Below, piece after piece: positions 44,211 to 53,285 of a stretch of 64,000 nucleotides of DNA. Positions within the stretch are counted from its first letter, which is position 1, and every line of letters starts with the position of its first letter. Origin of the DNA: Devosia neptuniae (GTDB lineage Bacteria; Pseudomonadota; Alphaproteobacteria; Rhizobiales; Devosiaceae). The stretch is from assembly GCF_025452235.1 (NCBI RefSeq), contig NZ_CP104965.1, positions 1,426,001 through 1,490,000 of the forward strand, in the 5' to 3' direction. The notes beneath the pieces are model-generated. The model made no database searches. It saw only the letters and a list, made by a program, of their open reading frames with translations, and was not told the origin of the DNA. The position numbers and the translations under genes are program-made.

Positions 44211-44921
44211 ATGACCCCACATAATCATGCCAAGCCCGGCGACTATGCCGAAGCGGTGCTGCTGCCGGGTGATCCGCTGCGCGCCAAATGGATTGCCGAG
44301 ACGTTTTTCGAGGCGCCCAGATTGGTCAATTCGGTGCGCAATTGCCTGGGCTATACCGGCACTTGGAAGGGCAAGCCGGTTTCGGTACAGGCCACCGGCA
44401 TGGGCCAGCCATCGCTGTCGATCTATGTGCATGAGCTGATCAATGTCTATGGCGCCAAGACCCTGCTGCGGGTGGGCACCTGCGGCGGGCTCAATGCGAA
44501 GGTCAAGGTGCGCGACCTGATCCTGGCGCAGGCAGCGAGTACCGACAGCGCCATCGTCAAGGACCGGTTCGGGGCGTTCAATTTCGCCCCCATCGCCGAT
44601 TTCGGGCTGCTGCGCGCGGCGGCGGAAAAGGCCGAGGCGGCGGGCATGCGCTTTCATGCCGGCAATATGCTGAGCTCGGATATCTTCTACCACGCCGACG
44701 GCTTTGCCGGGTATGGCGCGCTGCCGGCGCATGGGGTAATCGGCGTCGAGATGGAGGCGGCAGCGCTCTATACGCTGGCGGCGCGGTTTGGCGTCAAGGC
44801 ACTCACCATCTGCACCATGACCGATTGCCTGATCACCAAGGAAGAGATCAATGCCGAGGAGCGGCAGACCTCGCTCAAGGATATGGTGACGCTGGCGCTC
44901 GACGTGGCGATCGAGGCCTGA
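44211..44921 (+). CDS. deoD: DeoD-type purine nucleoside phosphorylase
   Basis: This 236-residue phosphorylase splits purine nucleosides in salvage. Motifs: AVLLPGDPLRAKWIAETF (residues 15-32), VQATGMGQPSLSIYVHEL, LLRVGTCGGLN near 87 and VIGVEMEAAALYTLAA near 177. The ATG at 44211 with GGGAG upstream is the conserved start. Two bases separate it from the HEAT-like gene, suggesting an operon. Confidence 0.95.
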   Translation: MTPHNHAKPGDYAEAVLLPGDPLRAKWIAETFFEAPRLVNSVRNCLGYTGTWKGKPVSVQATGMGQPSLSIYVHELINVYGAKTLLRVGTCGGLNAKVKVRDLILAQAASTDSAIVKDRFGAFNFAPIADFGLLRAAAEKAEAAGMRFHAGNMLSSDIFYHADGFAGYGALPAHGVIGVEMEAAALYTLAARFGVKALTICTMTDCLITKEEINAEERQTSLKDMVTLALDVAIEA

Positions 44922-44923
44922 CG

Positions 44924-45547
44924 ATGAGCATGGCGGATCGGCTGGCGGGAGCACTGGAGCGGCGCGACGAGGCGCCCAATGTCGAACTGGCCGAAGAGCT
45001 TGTCGCCCGCGAGGACAGAGCCGGCATTGCCGAAGTGGTGGCTTTGGTGCGCTCGGGCACCAGCCGGCAGCGCAATGACGGCATGAAAGTGCTCTACGAG
45101 ATCGGCGCGCGGCGGCCTGACCTGGTCGGCGGTTATTGCCCGGTCTTTCTCGAGGCGCTGGCCAGTTCGAACAATAAACAGGTCTGGGGCGCCATGGCAG
45201 CGCTGGACAGCGTGGCCGAACAGCGGGCCGATACGCTGGTGGCCGAATTGCCGCGCATCATGGCGGCGGCCGACAAGGGCTCGGTGATCGCCAAGGACCG
45301 CTGCACCTCGATCCTGGTCAAGCTGGCGCGGGCGGGCTACGCGCAAAAGGCCGTGCCGCTGCTGGTCGAGCGGCTCAAGAATGCCGCGCCCAACCAGTTT
45401 CCCGCCTATGCTGAGGAAACGGCAAGCGTGATGACGCCGGAACAGAAGCCGGGCTTTCTGGCGGTGCTGACCGAGCGCATCAAGAGCATTGCGCAGAAAT
45501 CCAAGCGGGACCGGGTGGAGCAGGTGCTGCGGAAATTGAACGGGTAG
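44924..45547 (+). CDS. HEAT-like helical repeat protein
   Basis: This 207-residue protein is all helix, built of repeated amphipathic pairs (for example VELAEELVAREDRAGIAEVVALVRSG and VWGAMAALDSVAEQRADTLVAELPRI), as in HEAT/armadillo folds. No catalytic residues are apparent, so a protein-binding role is the cautious reading. The ATG lies two bases after the deoD stop and the pair is probably co-transcribed. I do not know a named family. Confidence 0.8.
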   Translation: MSMADRLAGALERRDEAPNVELAEELVAREDRAGIAEVVALVRSGTSRQRNDGMKVLYEIGARRPDLVGGYCPVFLEALASSNNKQVWGAMAALDSVAEQRADTLVAELPRIMAAADKGSVIAKDRCTSILVKLARAGYAQKAVPLLVERLKNAAPNQFPAYAEETASVMTPEQKPGFLAVLTERIKSIAQKSKRDRVEQVLRKLNG

Positions 45548-45659
45548 CGCAGGCATCGCGCCATCACGCGCTCGCCATTAACCCTCGCAAAATCCGCCAC
45601 CGTTCCGCCGGGATCGCTGTGTTAACCTCCGCTTAAGACCGTGAGGGGCCCGACCGCCA

Positions 45660-47012
45660 ATGCAGCTCAAGCCGAATGCCTATCGCCTCAACGAGACCGT
45701 CAAGGGCGTCGAGACGATGACCCGTTTTGCGCTGGCGGTGCTGGCGCTGGCCTCGGGCGTCTATACCTATCTGGGGGTGCGCGGCATCCTCGACGGCTCG
45801 GCGAGCTTCGTGTTCTTTGCCGCCATCATCTATTCGGTCGCCGTATCGGTGGCCATCTATGCGTTCTGGAGCTTCATGCTGCGCTTCGTGCCGCTGGTGA
45901 CCAATGGGGTGCAGCGGATCGGGCTGTTCATCACCATGGCGGTGGGCTGCGCCATGATCATCGCCATGTCGAGCTGGCTCAATGCGGCGGCGCTTGCCGG
46001 GTCGGCCGCCACCGAGCAGCATATGGCCGTGACGCTGCAGGGCTATGCCGAAGACCTCGATCAGGCCCATTCCAATGCGCTGGCCGCTCAATCGCTGCTG
46101 CCCGACGTGCAGCGGGCGGCCGAACGCTTTTCGGGCCTCGCTGCCGATGAGCGGGAATCGGGCGCCCTGACCGGCACGACCGGCTCGGGCAGCGTCGTGC
46201 AATTGCTGACCCAGATGGGCACGCAGATGAACCAGCTGGCGGCGACCATTACCGGCTCGCGCGACCAGGTGGCCACCCAGTTCGAACAGGGCTCGGCGCG
46301 GCTGGCCACCATGCGCGAACTGGTCTCGACCCCCGGCGCCATCGAGCCGCGCGCCGATAGTTTTCAGACCGAGGCGGTGCAGCTCTCGGCCATTATCGCT
46401 TCCCTGCAGCAGACCGGGGTGGCCGCATCGGTCAAGCGCGCTTCGGCCGATCTGTCCGCCGGGTTCATTGCGCCGGTGGCTAATGGGCAATCGGCCGACC
46501 TTGCCAATCGGCAGGATCAGGTCATGGAGACGGTGCGCGTCTCCGTCGCGGCACAATCGGCGGCGCTGACCGCCGCGGCCGACGAGATTTTGGCGACGCC
46601 GGCGGTGGAACAGCGCCGCTTCGTGCCGCTCTCCAGTGCCGAGGCGGTGATCCGCTATTGGCAGGATTTCATTCCATCCTGGGCCGGCGCGATTTCCATC
46701 GATCTTTTGCCCGTCGTGCTGGTGCTGGTGCTGATGATCGTCAACGACGCCATGCGGCGGGAATCCGAAAGCCTGGAAGAGGCGGAAAATATCACCGCCG
46801 CCGAAATGCTGCGGGCCATGAATCTATATCGGCGCATGGAAGCGGCCGGGATCGTGCCCGAGCCGGTGCGGAGCGAGCCCCCGGCCGTGGAGCCCGAGGC
46901 TATGCCGGAGCCGGTCGAGGAACCAGCGGCGGCGCAGGCGGTCGATGACACTACGGTCACCCCGATCGATGCAGCGCAGCGCAAGCGCACCGATGGGCCG
47001 CGCCCGGCATGA
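45660..47012 (+). CDS. uncharacterised membrane protein with N- and C-terminal helices
   Basis: This 450-residue protein has three hydrophobic segments near the N-terminus (about residues 21-43, 50-73 and 84-112), a long helical, Ala/Gln-rich middle (113-340) that is probably extracytoplasmic, one more helix near 345-370 (AISIDLLPVVLVLVLMIV) and an acidic Pro/Glu-rich cytoplasmic tail (PVRSEPPAVEPEAMPEPVEEP). I do not recognise a family. The next gene overlaps by four bases (ATGA), so the ClpP-like protein is made with it and the two may form a complex. GAGGGG precedes the ATG. Confidence 0.78.
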   Translation: MQLKPNAYRLNETVKGVETMTRFALAVLALASGVYTYLGVRGILDGSASFVFFAAIIYSVAVSVAIYAFWSFMLRFVPLVTNGVQRIGLFITMAVGCAMIIAMSSWLNAAALAGSAATEQHMAVTLQGYAEDLDQAHSNALAAQSLLPDVQRAAERFSGLAADERESGALTGTTGSGSVVQLLTQMGTQMNQLAATITGSRDQVATQFEQGSARLATMRELVSTPGAIEPRADSFQTEAVQLSAIIASLQQTGVAASVKRASADLSAGFIAPVANGQSADLANRQDQVMETVRVSVAAQSAALTAAADEILATPAVEQRRFVPLSSAEAVIRYWQDFIPSWAGAISIDLLPVVLVLVLMIVNDAMRRESESLEEAENITAAEMLRAMNLYRRMEAAGIVPEPVRSEPPAVEPEAMPEPVEEPAAAQAVDDTTVTPIDAAQRKRTDGPRPA

Positions 47013-47815
47013 AGACAGAGGCCAACGCCCGCCTGGACACTGACGAAGGCCCCTTCTATCGGGGAGCGATCCGCTGGCTGGCCGGGCTCGAGGACGGAGC
47101 GATCCTGCGGGTGGCATTCTTTGGCCTGCTGATCGGCACAGCTTCGGTACTCTATGTAGATTTTCGCGAGCTGACGGCGGGCGAAAGCGCGGGCCTGGCC
47201 CTGCCCGGCCATCCCATCCTGCCGCCCTCCAATCCGGCCCTGCCGCAGGGGCCGATGCCCAATGTCACCACGGCCCCCGAAGTGCTCGACCAGCCCTTGG
47301 AGATCGCGCTAGGTACGGGCGGGCAATTGCGCCTGACCGGTACCATCGATCCGGGCGCCGCCGCGCGCTTTGCCGCCGAGATTGCGGCGCGCGGCGAGTA
47401 TGTGCAGACTGTGCTTCTCGATTCGCCCGGAGGGTCGGTCGTGGATGCGCTGGCGATAGGCGATCTGATCCATGAGAAGGGGCTGGCGACCGAAGTCGCG
47501 GCCGGATCGCTCTGTGCCTCATCCTGCCCCATTGTCTTCGCCTCGGGTGCCGAGCGGATTGCCGGCCCGGACGCCGCCATTGGCGTGCACCAGATTTATG
47601 CCTCGGCCATGAGCGGCGATCCGCTGCGTGCGGCTGGCGTGGCCATGGCCGACGCGCAGAGCATAACGGCCGATATCATCGCGCATCTGACCAAATCCGG
47701 CGTCGATCCGGCCATGTGGCTGCATGCCTTGCAGACGCCGCCGGACCAGCTGTACTATTTTTCTGCCGAGGAGCTGACGGCACTCAAGATCGTCACAAAC
47801 CTTGCGCAGAATTAA
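47009..47815 (+). CDS. ClpP/crotonase-fold periplasmic protein, probable membrane-anchored serine protease
   Basis: This 268-residue protein has one helix near residues 30-52 (AILRVAFFGLLIGTASVLYV), then a ClpP-like domain. The oxyanion strand is VLLDSPGGSVVDALAIGDLI (residues 134-153). A Ser lies in LCASSCPIVFASGAERI where ClpP proteases have the nucleophile Ser, and a His in IGVHQIYAS follows at the expected distance. This fits the COG3904-type family of predicted periplasmic proteins. The upstream membrane-protein gene overlaps it by four bases. The substrate is unknown. Confidence 0.82.
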   Translation: MKTEANARLDTDEGPFYRGAIRWLAGLEDGAILRVAFFGLLIGTASVLYVDFRELTAGESAGLALPGHPILPPSNPALPQGPMPNVTTAPEVLDQPLEIALGTGGQLRLTGTIDPGAAARFAAEIAARGEYVQTVLLDSPGGSVVDALAIGDLIHEKGLATEVAAGSLCASSCPIVFASGAERIAGPDAAIGVHQIYASAMSGDPLRAAGVAMADAQSITADIIAHLTKSGVDPAMWLHALQTPPDQLYYFSAEELTALKIVTNLAQN

Positions 47816-47893
47816 CCTGCCATAACGGAACCGGTGGAGGACCGGAACCGTTGCGGAACAAGGGCTTAAATTAGCGGACGGGAGGCCGCGACC

Positions 47894-48178
47894 ATGACCC
47901 ATATTCACACTCTGACGCGCCATCGGGATATCCAGAACTGGGTGAGCGACCGGCATGGCATTCCGGCCATTGCGCGGGTGCGCAACCGGTTCGGGGAGGA
48001 AAGCGCCCAACTCAAGCTCAGCTTCGAGCGGCCCCAGCGCAAGAACCGCGCCAGCCAGGATGACGGTATGAGCCCCTGCTCATGGACGGCATGGCTGGCC
48101 GAACTCGACCGCCAGCAATTGGCGCTCAAGGTCGATCTGGCAGCCGATGATTTCGAGCTGGTAGATCGCCGCCAGTAA
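47894..48178 (+). CDS. small hypothetical protein
   Basis: This 94-residue basic protein reads MTHIHTLTRHRDIQNWVSDR, then FGEESAQLKLSFERPQRKN and SWTAWLAELDRQQLALKVD. It has no membrane segment and no known motif. GGGAGG lies nine bases before the ATG. It stands between the ClpP-like gene and the diguanylate cyclase, convergent with the latter. Confidence 0.72.
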   Translation: MTHIHTLTRHRDIQNWVSDRHGIPAIARVRNRFGEESAQLKLSFERPQRKNRASQDDGMSPCSWTAWLAELDRQQLALKVDLAADDFELVDRRQ

Positions 48179-48190
48179 AGTGCCCTCGGC

Positions 48191-49393
48191 TTAGCTGCCG
48201 GCTTGCCCGCTCAGGCGGGGGTCGGCAGTGTCGACCGGCTCGCTGCTCACCGCATGCACCCGATCGCGGCCGGCCTTCTTGGCGGCGTAAAGCGCTGCGT
48301 CGGCACGGTGGACCAGATCGTGCAGGCCATCGCCCGCCTGCATCTGGGTAACGCCAAAACTGGCGCTGAGCGGACGATTGGCGCCCAGCTCGCTCCCCGA
48401 TAGCGCGGCAAAGGCCTGGCGTACGCCTTCGGCATAAAGCCGGCCGGAGGCCAGATTGGCGCCGGGCAAAAGAATGGCGAATTCTTCCCCACCATGCCGC
48501 CCCAGCACCATGCGGGCATCGGCGCTATTGGCCAGAAGCCCGGCAAAGGCCGCGATCACCCGGTCGCCGGCATCGTGGCCGAAGGTGTCGTTGACGTCCT
48601 TGAAATGGTCGAGGTCCGCCAGCACCAGCGCCGAAGGAATGCGGGCGCGGGTGGCATTTTGCAGCGCCCGTTCGGCCCGCTCCTCAAAGCCGCGTCGATT
48701 GAGCAGGCCGGACAGCTTGTCGGTTTCCGAGCGCAGGGTGATTTCGGCCATCACCTCGCGCACATTGACCAGCAGCATCAGCACGCCATTGGACACCAGC
48801 AGGAATGCGGTCAGCATCTGCGACCAGGCGCCATAAAGGCTGTGCAGGTAATTTTGCAGGCTGGCATCGCCCAGGCCCATGGCCAGGTACGGCTTGGCGA
48901 CGAATTGCAACCCGCTGACCAGCAGGAACACGATCAGCAACACATCGAGCGCCCCGCGGCGCGGCGCCCGGAACACCACGATTGCCGCCAGGATGTGGGC
49001 GAAGAAATAGGGCAGTTGGTAGATCATAGCCCGGCCGAGCGTGGCGGTGGCCGGCTCGTTGATCAGGATGATATTGGCGAGCAGGGAACCGCCACCCAAT
49101 AGCCCAAGCCAAATCCAGGGCACGGCGACTGCATAATGGCGGGCGAGCCCGACAACGCAGACGAGAAAAGCCGACAGCGCTACCGCAAAGACGGTAATGC
49201 CGAGCAGGCGCGGATCATCCTGCCCGGGCAGGATATATTCGAGGATGGAATTGAGGATGCCCAGGGCATAGGCCAGCGCCAGCCAGCGCGCGCCGACGGC
49301 GCTGCTATAGCGCCACGCCACAGCACCAAAAGCCGCGGCGAACAATCCCGCGACGAAGATATTGATGGCGAGGACGAAACCGGCGGCACCCAT
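48191..49393 (-). CDS. membrane-bound diguanylate cyclase
   Basis: This 400-residue protein has about seven N-terminal helices (residues 5-200) and a C-terminal GGDEF domain (220-380). The active-site motif is GGEEF in GRHGGEEFAILLPG near residues 302-315, which is catalytically competent in the family. The DKLSGLLNRRGFEERAERAL and DLDHFKDVNDTFGHDAGD blocks are intact. The residues 5 upstream of GGEEF read RMVL, so the RxxD inhibitory site is missing. The N-terminal part resembles sensory MASE-type domains, but I do not assign a subtype. Confidence 0.9.
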   Translation of the reverse strand: MGAAGFVLAINIFVAGLFAAAFGAVAWRYSSAVGARWLALAYALGILNSILEYILPGQDDPRLLGITVFAVALSAFLVCVVGLARHYAVAVPWIWLGLLGGGSLLANIILINEPATATLGRAMIYQLPYFFAHILAAIVVFRAPRRGALDVLLIVFLLVSGLQFVAKPYLAMGLGDASLQNYLHSLYGAWSQMLTAFLLVSNGVLMLLVNVREVMAEITLRSETDKLSGLLNRRGFEERAERALQNATRARIPSALVLADLDHFKDVNDTFGHDAGDRVIAAFAGLLANSADARMVLGRHGGEEFAILLPGANLASGRLYAEGVRQAFAALSGSELGANRPLSASFGVTQMQAGDGLHDLVHRADAALYAAKKAGRDRVHAVSSEPVDTADPRLSGQAGS

Positions 49394-49531
49394 GTTCGCA
49401 ACTCTGGTCTAGCCGGACACGGCCCCGGCGTCCCCAATCGGCAGATATGCCGAAATGGGCCAATGAACGCTCCCCGTCCATTGATCCCACTGATTATCGG
49501 CCAATTCTATCGTGGTGGGCAGAACGAGAGG

Positions 49532-50539
49532 TTAACGCGGCACCAGCCCAAAGGCCTCGGCGATCAGCTTATAGGAGCGGCGGCGCAGCTCATAGCTATG
49601 CACCGTCGTGGTGATGATCACCTCATCGGCCCCCGAGCTCTCGGCCTTTTCCGCGATCGTATCCCGCACCGTCTCGGGCGAGCCGACGATCCAGAGCGTC
49701 GATTGATGATCGATCACGCTTTGCTGCTGGCTGGTCAGCACGCGGGCATGGGCGTCTTCCGGGCTCATCAGGCGGCGCTGTTCGCCGGTGGTGAAGAGCG
49801 CCCATTGCACGGCCTGGGAATAGGAGAGGTATTGCGCCTCTTCATCGGTTGGCGCGCAGACCACCGAAACGCCCAGAATGGTGCGCGGCTCGGGCATGGC
49901 TTCGCTGGGCTTGAAGCCGTAGCGATAGGCCTCGAAGGCGGGCGCTGCCGGGGTGTGGCTGAAATGGGCGGCAAAGGCATAGCCCATGCCCAATTGACCG
50001 GCTGCCTGGGCGCTGGCGCCGGAGGAACCCAGCAACCAGAGCGGGGGCAGGCGAATGCCGCCGGGCGCCACCGGCACCCGCGAAAAGGGATGATCGGAGG
50101 GGAAATTGTCTTCGTCAAACGCCATCATCTCGGCGAGATAGGCGGAAAATTCCTCGCCGCCGCCGCTGCGCAAGGCGCGCATGGCATAGCCATCGCCGCC
50201 CGGTGCACGCCCCAGGCCCAGATCGACGCGGCCGGGATGCAACGCTTCGAGCGTGCGGAAGGCCTCGGCAATGCGCAAAGGCGCATGGTTGAGCAGCATG
50301 ACGCCGCCGGAGCCGACACGGATATTCTTGGTATGGGCGGCAGCGCTCGAAATCAGGATTTCGGGGGAGGACGAGGCGATCGAGGCCATGCCGTGATGCT
50401 CGGCATACCAGAGCCTTGTGTAGCCAAGCGCGTCGCCCAGCTGCGCCAGCTTAATGGTTTCGGCCAGGGCGTCAGGCGTCGAAGTGCCTTCGGCAATGGG
50501 GGCGAGATCGAGGATCGAGAGGGCAAGGGGCTTGGGCAT
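49532..50539 (-). CDS. luciferase-like (LLM class) flavin-dependent oxidoreductase
   Basis: This 335-residue protein is a group 1 luciferase-like monooxygenase. YTRLWYAEHHGMASIASSSPEILI (residues 41-64) and the GRVDLGLGRAPGGDGYAMRAL block (residues 102-122) fit the YhbW-type subgroup. It probably uses FMN or F420 reduced elsewhere. The ATG at 50539 was chosen; a TTG seven codons upstream is weaker. It is monocistronic, divergent from the fasciclin gene. Confidence 0.87.
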   Translation of the reverse strand: MPKPLALSILDLAPIAEGTSTPDALAETIKLAQLGDALGYTRLWYAEHHGMASIASSSPEILISSAAAHTKNIRVGSGGVMLLNHAPLRIAEAFRTLEALHPGRVDLGLGRAPGGDGYAMRALRSGGGEEFSAYLAEMMAFDEDNFPSDHPFSRVPVAPGGIRLPPLWLLGSSGASAQAAGQLGMGYAFAAHFSHTPAAPAFEAYRYGFKPSEAMPEPRTILGVSVVCAPTDEEAQYLSYSQAVQWALFTTGEQRRLMSPEDAHARVLTSQQQSVIDHQSTLWIVGSPETVRDTIAEKAESSGADEVIITTTVHSYELRRRSYKLIAEAFGLVPR

Positions 50540-50713
50540 GGGGGGCAATCGGTCTTTCAAAGGCGCAATGGAGGGCTTCTATCGTCTGATTACGATGAAA
50601 GATAGGCTCTGCAGCGCCCTGGTTCCACCCCGCCTTGGTGGATCGGCGAAACTTTTTGCGCCGAGCGCCCGTAGCTCTCCCCTGACCGACAAGCGTCAAC
50701 AAGGGATTTCATC

Positions 50714-51268
50714 ATGAACAGCAAACTGCTCAAGGCCGTTTTCGTGGCCGCCGCTCTGCTCAGCTCCACCGCCGCATTCGCGCAAAGCAATCCACGCGTC
50801 GGCGGCGCGCCGATGTTCGCCACCAAGAACATCGTCGAGAATGCCGTGAACTCCAAGGACCACACCACGCTGGTCGCCGCCGTCAAGGCTGCGGGCCTGG
50901 TCGATGTGCTGTCCAGCGCCGGCCCATTCACCGTGTTCGCTCCGGTCAACGCGGCCTTTGCGGCGCTACCGGCGGGGACAGTCGATACCCTGCTCAAGCC
51001 TGAGAACAAGGCCATGCTGGTCAAGATCCTGACCGCCCATGTCATTGCCGGCAAATATTCGCTGGCGGACCTGCGGGCCAAGGCCGAAGCCAGCCCCGGC
51101 GGCTTCCTGCTCAAGACGGTTTCGGGCGACAATCTGCAATTCACCAAGCTTGGCGACGTGCTCTATGTGGTGGATGAAAACGGCGATGCCGCCAAGATTT
51201 CCATTGCCGACGTCAACCAGTCCAATGGCGTGATCCACGTGGTCAACAAGGTGCTGCTGCCCAAGTAA
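50714..51268 (+). CDS. secreted fasciclin-domain protein
   Basis: This 184-residue protein has a signal peptide (MNSKLLKAVFVAAALLSSTA, cleavage near AFA-Q) and one FAS1 domain. The FAS1 H1 and H2 blocks are TVFAPVNAAFAALPAGTVDTLL near residues 75-96 and SNGVIHVVNKVLLPK at the end. Such domains mediate adhesion and matrix contacts. It has a clear terminator at 51295-51326. It is probably periplasmic or surface-exposed. Confidence 0.93.
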   Translation: MNSKLLKAVFVAAALLSSTAAFAQSNPRVGGAPMFATKNIVENAVNSKDHTTLVAAVKAAGLVDVLSSAGPFTVFAPVNAAFAALPAGTVDTLLKPENKAMLVKILTAHVIAGKYSLADLRAKAEASPGGFLLKTVSGDNLQFTKLGDVLYVVDENGDAAKISIADVNQSNGVIHVVNKVLLPK

Positions 51269-51294
51269 GCAGGCGCTTCGTAGCGTGATTTTTC

Positions 51295-51326
51295 GGGGGC
51301 CGCCACGCCGGGCGGCCCCCGTTTTT
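51295..51326 (+). terminator. terminator after the fasciclin gene
   Basis: GGGGGCCGCC (51295-51304) and GGCGGCCCCC (51311-51320) form a perfect 10-bp stem, followed by GTTTTT. Confidence 0.92.
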
Positions 51327-51441
51327 ATGCCTATCAGGCGTTGCCGGCCAGTCACATGAGCGGCCAAATCGCTCCGAAGGCATTGACTCTATTGGGGCTT
51401 GCAAGCTCAATGCAGGCCGTTTTCCAAGTGAATGGTCGGTC

Positions 51442-52035
51442 ATGTCGGTACTGCGTACGCTGCTTTTTTCTGCCCTGGGTCTCGTCGGCGCCGTGGCGCC
51501 CGTGGCCGCGCAGGATCTGATGGACCCTCATCCGCTGGCCGGCGTGGTCGACGAATTGCGCATCGGCGTGCATGCCCATTCGGTCGATAGCACCATGCTG
51601 CCCTTCAGCGTGCAGAACTGGGATCTCGGCCATATCGAGGATGTCAGCTTTGACGTGCTGTTCACCTCGCCGGACCTGGATGCCTTCCGCTGGGTCGGCG
51701 CGCCCCGCCCCGAAGTCGGCGCCACGCTCAATCTGGGCGACGGCGATTCGATCGCCCATCTGGGCCTGACCTGGCAATTGCCGGTGTTCGAAACCCCGTT
51801 CTATCTCGAAGGCACGTTCGGCGCCGCCGTCAATGACGGCTACCTGACCGGCGCGCCCGAAGGCCGCAAGAATTTCGGCTGCCGGGTCAATTTCTACGAG
51901 CGGTTCGGCGTCGGCGCCAACCTCAGCGAGAACATGACCGCCACCCTGACCTATGAGCACACCTCCAACAATGGCTGGTGTGATGCCAATGACGGGCTGT
52001 CGAACTTCGGCCTGCGCGTCGGCTGGAAGTTCTGA
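51442..52035 (+). CDS. acyloxyacyl hydrolase (PagL-like lipid A 3-O-deacylase)
   Basis: This 197-residue outer-membrane protein has a signal peptide (cleavage near VAA-Q24) and an eight-strand beta-barrel pattern. The PagL active-site sequence YEHTSNNGWCD near residues 170-180 keeps the His-x-Ser pair, and FGLRVGWKF ends in the C-terminal aromatic of barrel proteins. Two Cys (NFGC, GWC) may form a disulfide. PagL removes the 3-O-acyl chain from lipid A and alters host recognition. A paralogue follows 287 bases downstream. Confidence 0.88.
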   Translation: MSVLRTLLFSALGLVGAVAPVAAQDLMDPHPLAGVVDELRIGVHAHSVDSTMLPFSVQNWDLGHIEDVSFDVLFTSPDLDAFRWVGAPRPEVGATLNLGDGDSIAHLGLTWQLPVFETPFYLEGTFGAAVNDGYLTGAPEGRKNFGCRVNFYERFGVGANLSENMTATLTYEHTSNNGWCDANDGLSNFGLRVGWKF

Positions 52036-52065
52036 GATCATCTTGGGTCTGGTGTTTGCGGAAGC

Positions 52066-52203
52066 AGACCCCTCACCCGTCTCGGCCTTACGGACGATCC
52101 ACCCTCTCCCTCAAGGGGAGAGGGTTGGCACCGAGCTTAGCCGAGCACTGGGCCTCCTTCTCCCCTTGAGGGAGAAGGTGCCCGAAGGGCGGATGAGGGG
52201 TCT
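52066..52203. repeat. inverted pair of CCTCTCCC/GGGAGAGG hairpins between the two PagL-like genes
   Basis: AGACCCCTCA at 52066-52075 pairs with TGAGGGGTCT at 52194-52203. Inside, two hairpins (CCCTCTCCCTCAAGGGGAGA from 52102, and CCTTCTCCCCTTGAGGGAGA from 52156) are near-inverses of each other. It is a REPIN-like element. Confidence 0.75.
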
Positions 52204-52322
52204 CTTTCTTTGCTGCTCCCACCCCAGCCAGCGTTAACACCCAGTTAAAGACAATTTGAATCAAACATTGCGCATGCCGGCGCCACGCCGTCCAATCGCC
52301 GCAGGCGAATTGGAGTTGAGTG

Positions 52323-52880
52323 ATGGCGATAATCTGGCGGGCAATGATGGCTTTGGGCCTGGTGCTGCTCACCATAGGCAGCGCGCAGGCCCAGTTCGAT
52401 ATCCTGCCCGAAATCCGCGGCGGCATTTTTTCCCGCGGCGTGGGCGATGCCGATAGTTCCGGCCTGTTCGATACCGAGCGCATCGAAGACGCCAATGTGG
52501 AATTGCTGTTTGCCGTACCGGCACTGAGCCCGGCTTTGGTGCCGGCCGAAATCCGCCCGCATCTGGGCGCCACCTTCAACATGGATGGCAAGGAAAGCAT
52601 GCTCTATGGCGGGCTGAGCCTCACCTTCCGGCTGCCCCTATTGCCGGTTTTTGCTGAGGCGAGCCTGGGCGGAGCGCTGCAGAGCGGCTCCATGCTGGCC
52701 GAGGGAGTGCCGCAACGCTTTGGCTGCGCGGCTTTGTTGCGCGCCTCGGGCAGCGTGGGTGTCGATGTGCTGCCGGGCGCCTCGCTCATGCTGACGGCCG
52801 AGCATTATACCGATGGCGGGATGTGCGGGGACAGCGAGGCTCTGACCAATGTGGGCGTTCGAGCCGGGATACGGTTTTGA
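52323..52880 (+). CDS. PagL-like paralogue with altered active-site serine
   Basis: This 185-residue secreted barrel protein (signal peptide ending SAQA-Q) aligns along its length with the preceding PagL-like protein: RFGCAALLRASGSVGVDV for NFGCRVNFYERFGVGANL, and TAEHYTDGGMCGDSEALTNVGVRAGIRF (split) for the C-terminal strand. The His is kept, but the His-x-Ser of the catalytic motif reads His-Tyr-Thr, so Ser is Thr. Deacylase activity may be lost or changed. Both Cys are conserved. It probably arose by tandem duplication. Confidence 0.8.
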   Translation: MAIIWRAMMALGLVLLTIGSAQAQFDILPEIRGGIFSRGVGDADSSGLFDTERIEDANVELLFAVPALSPALVPAEIRPHLGATFNMDGKESMLYGGLSLTFRLPLLPVFAEASLGGALQSGSMLAEGVPQRFGCAALLRASGSVGVDVLPGASLMLTAEHYTDGGMCGDSEALTNVGVRAGIRF

Positions 52881-52890
52881 GGATGCTACC

Positions 52891-53256
52891 TTGCAGCACA
52901 TAAGCACTGTGCCGATCCTGCGCAGTTTCGACGAGGCCAAGGCGCGCGAATTCTATCTCGATTGGCTGGGGTTCAGCGTGGATTGGGAGCATCGCTTCGA
53001 GCCCAATCTGCCGCTTTACATGCAGGTCTCACGTGATGGGGTTGTGCTGCATCTTTCCGAGCATCATGGCGATGCAACGCCGGGCAGTCACGTGCGGGTC
53101 GAGGTCAGCGGGCTGGCCGCGTTTCATGCCGAGCTGACGGGCAAGCGGTACAAGAATAATCGCCCGGGGCTGGAGTCGCCGCCTTGGGGTGGGCTGGAGA
53201 TGACGGTGACCGATCCGTGCGGCAACAGGATTACGTTTGCGCAGGGGGAGTGCTAG
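52891..53256 (+). CDS. glyoxalase-superfamily (VOC) protein, bleomycin-resistance-like
   Basis: This 121-residue protein reads LQHISTVPILRSFDEAKAREFYLDWLGF (split), WEHRFEPNLPLYMQVSR and GDATPGSHVRVEVSG, the pattern of the small glyoxalase superfamily proteins often called bleomycin-resistance-like. No resistance is implied. TTG 52891 with GAGGAT seven bases before it is the best start; a GTG at 52849 would overlap the paralogue gene. It ends near a REPIN. Confidence 0.83.
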   Translation: MQHISTVPILRSFDEAKAREFYLDWLGFSVDWEHRFEPNLPLYMQVSRDGVVLHLSEHHGDATPGSHVRVEVSGLAAFHAELTGKRYKNNRPGLESPPWGGLEMTVTDPCGNRITFAQGEC

Positions 53257-53285
53257 GGCAGGGCTTTTCACCGAGAACTCCCCCA

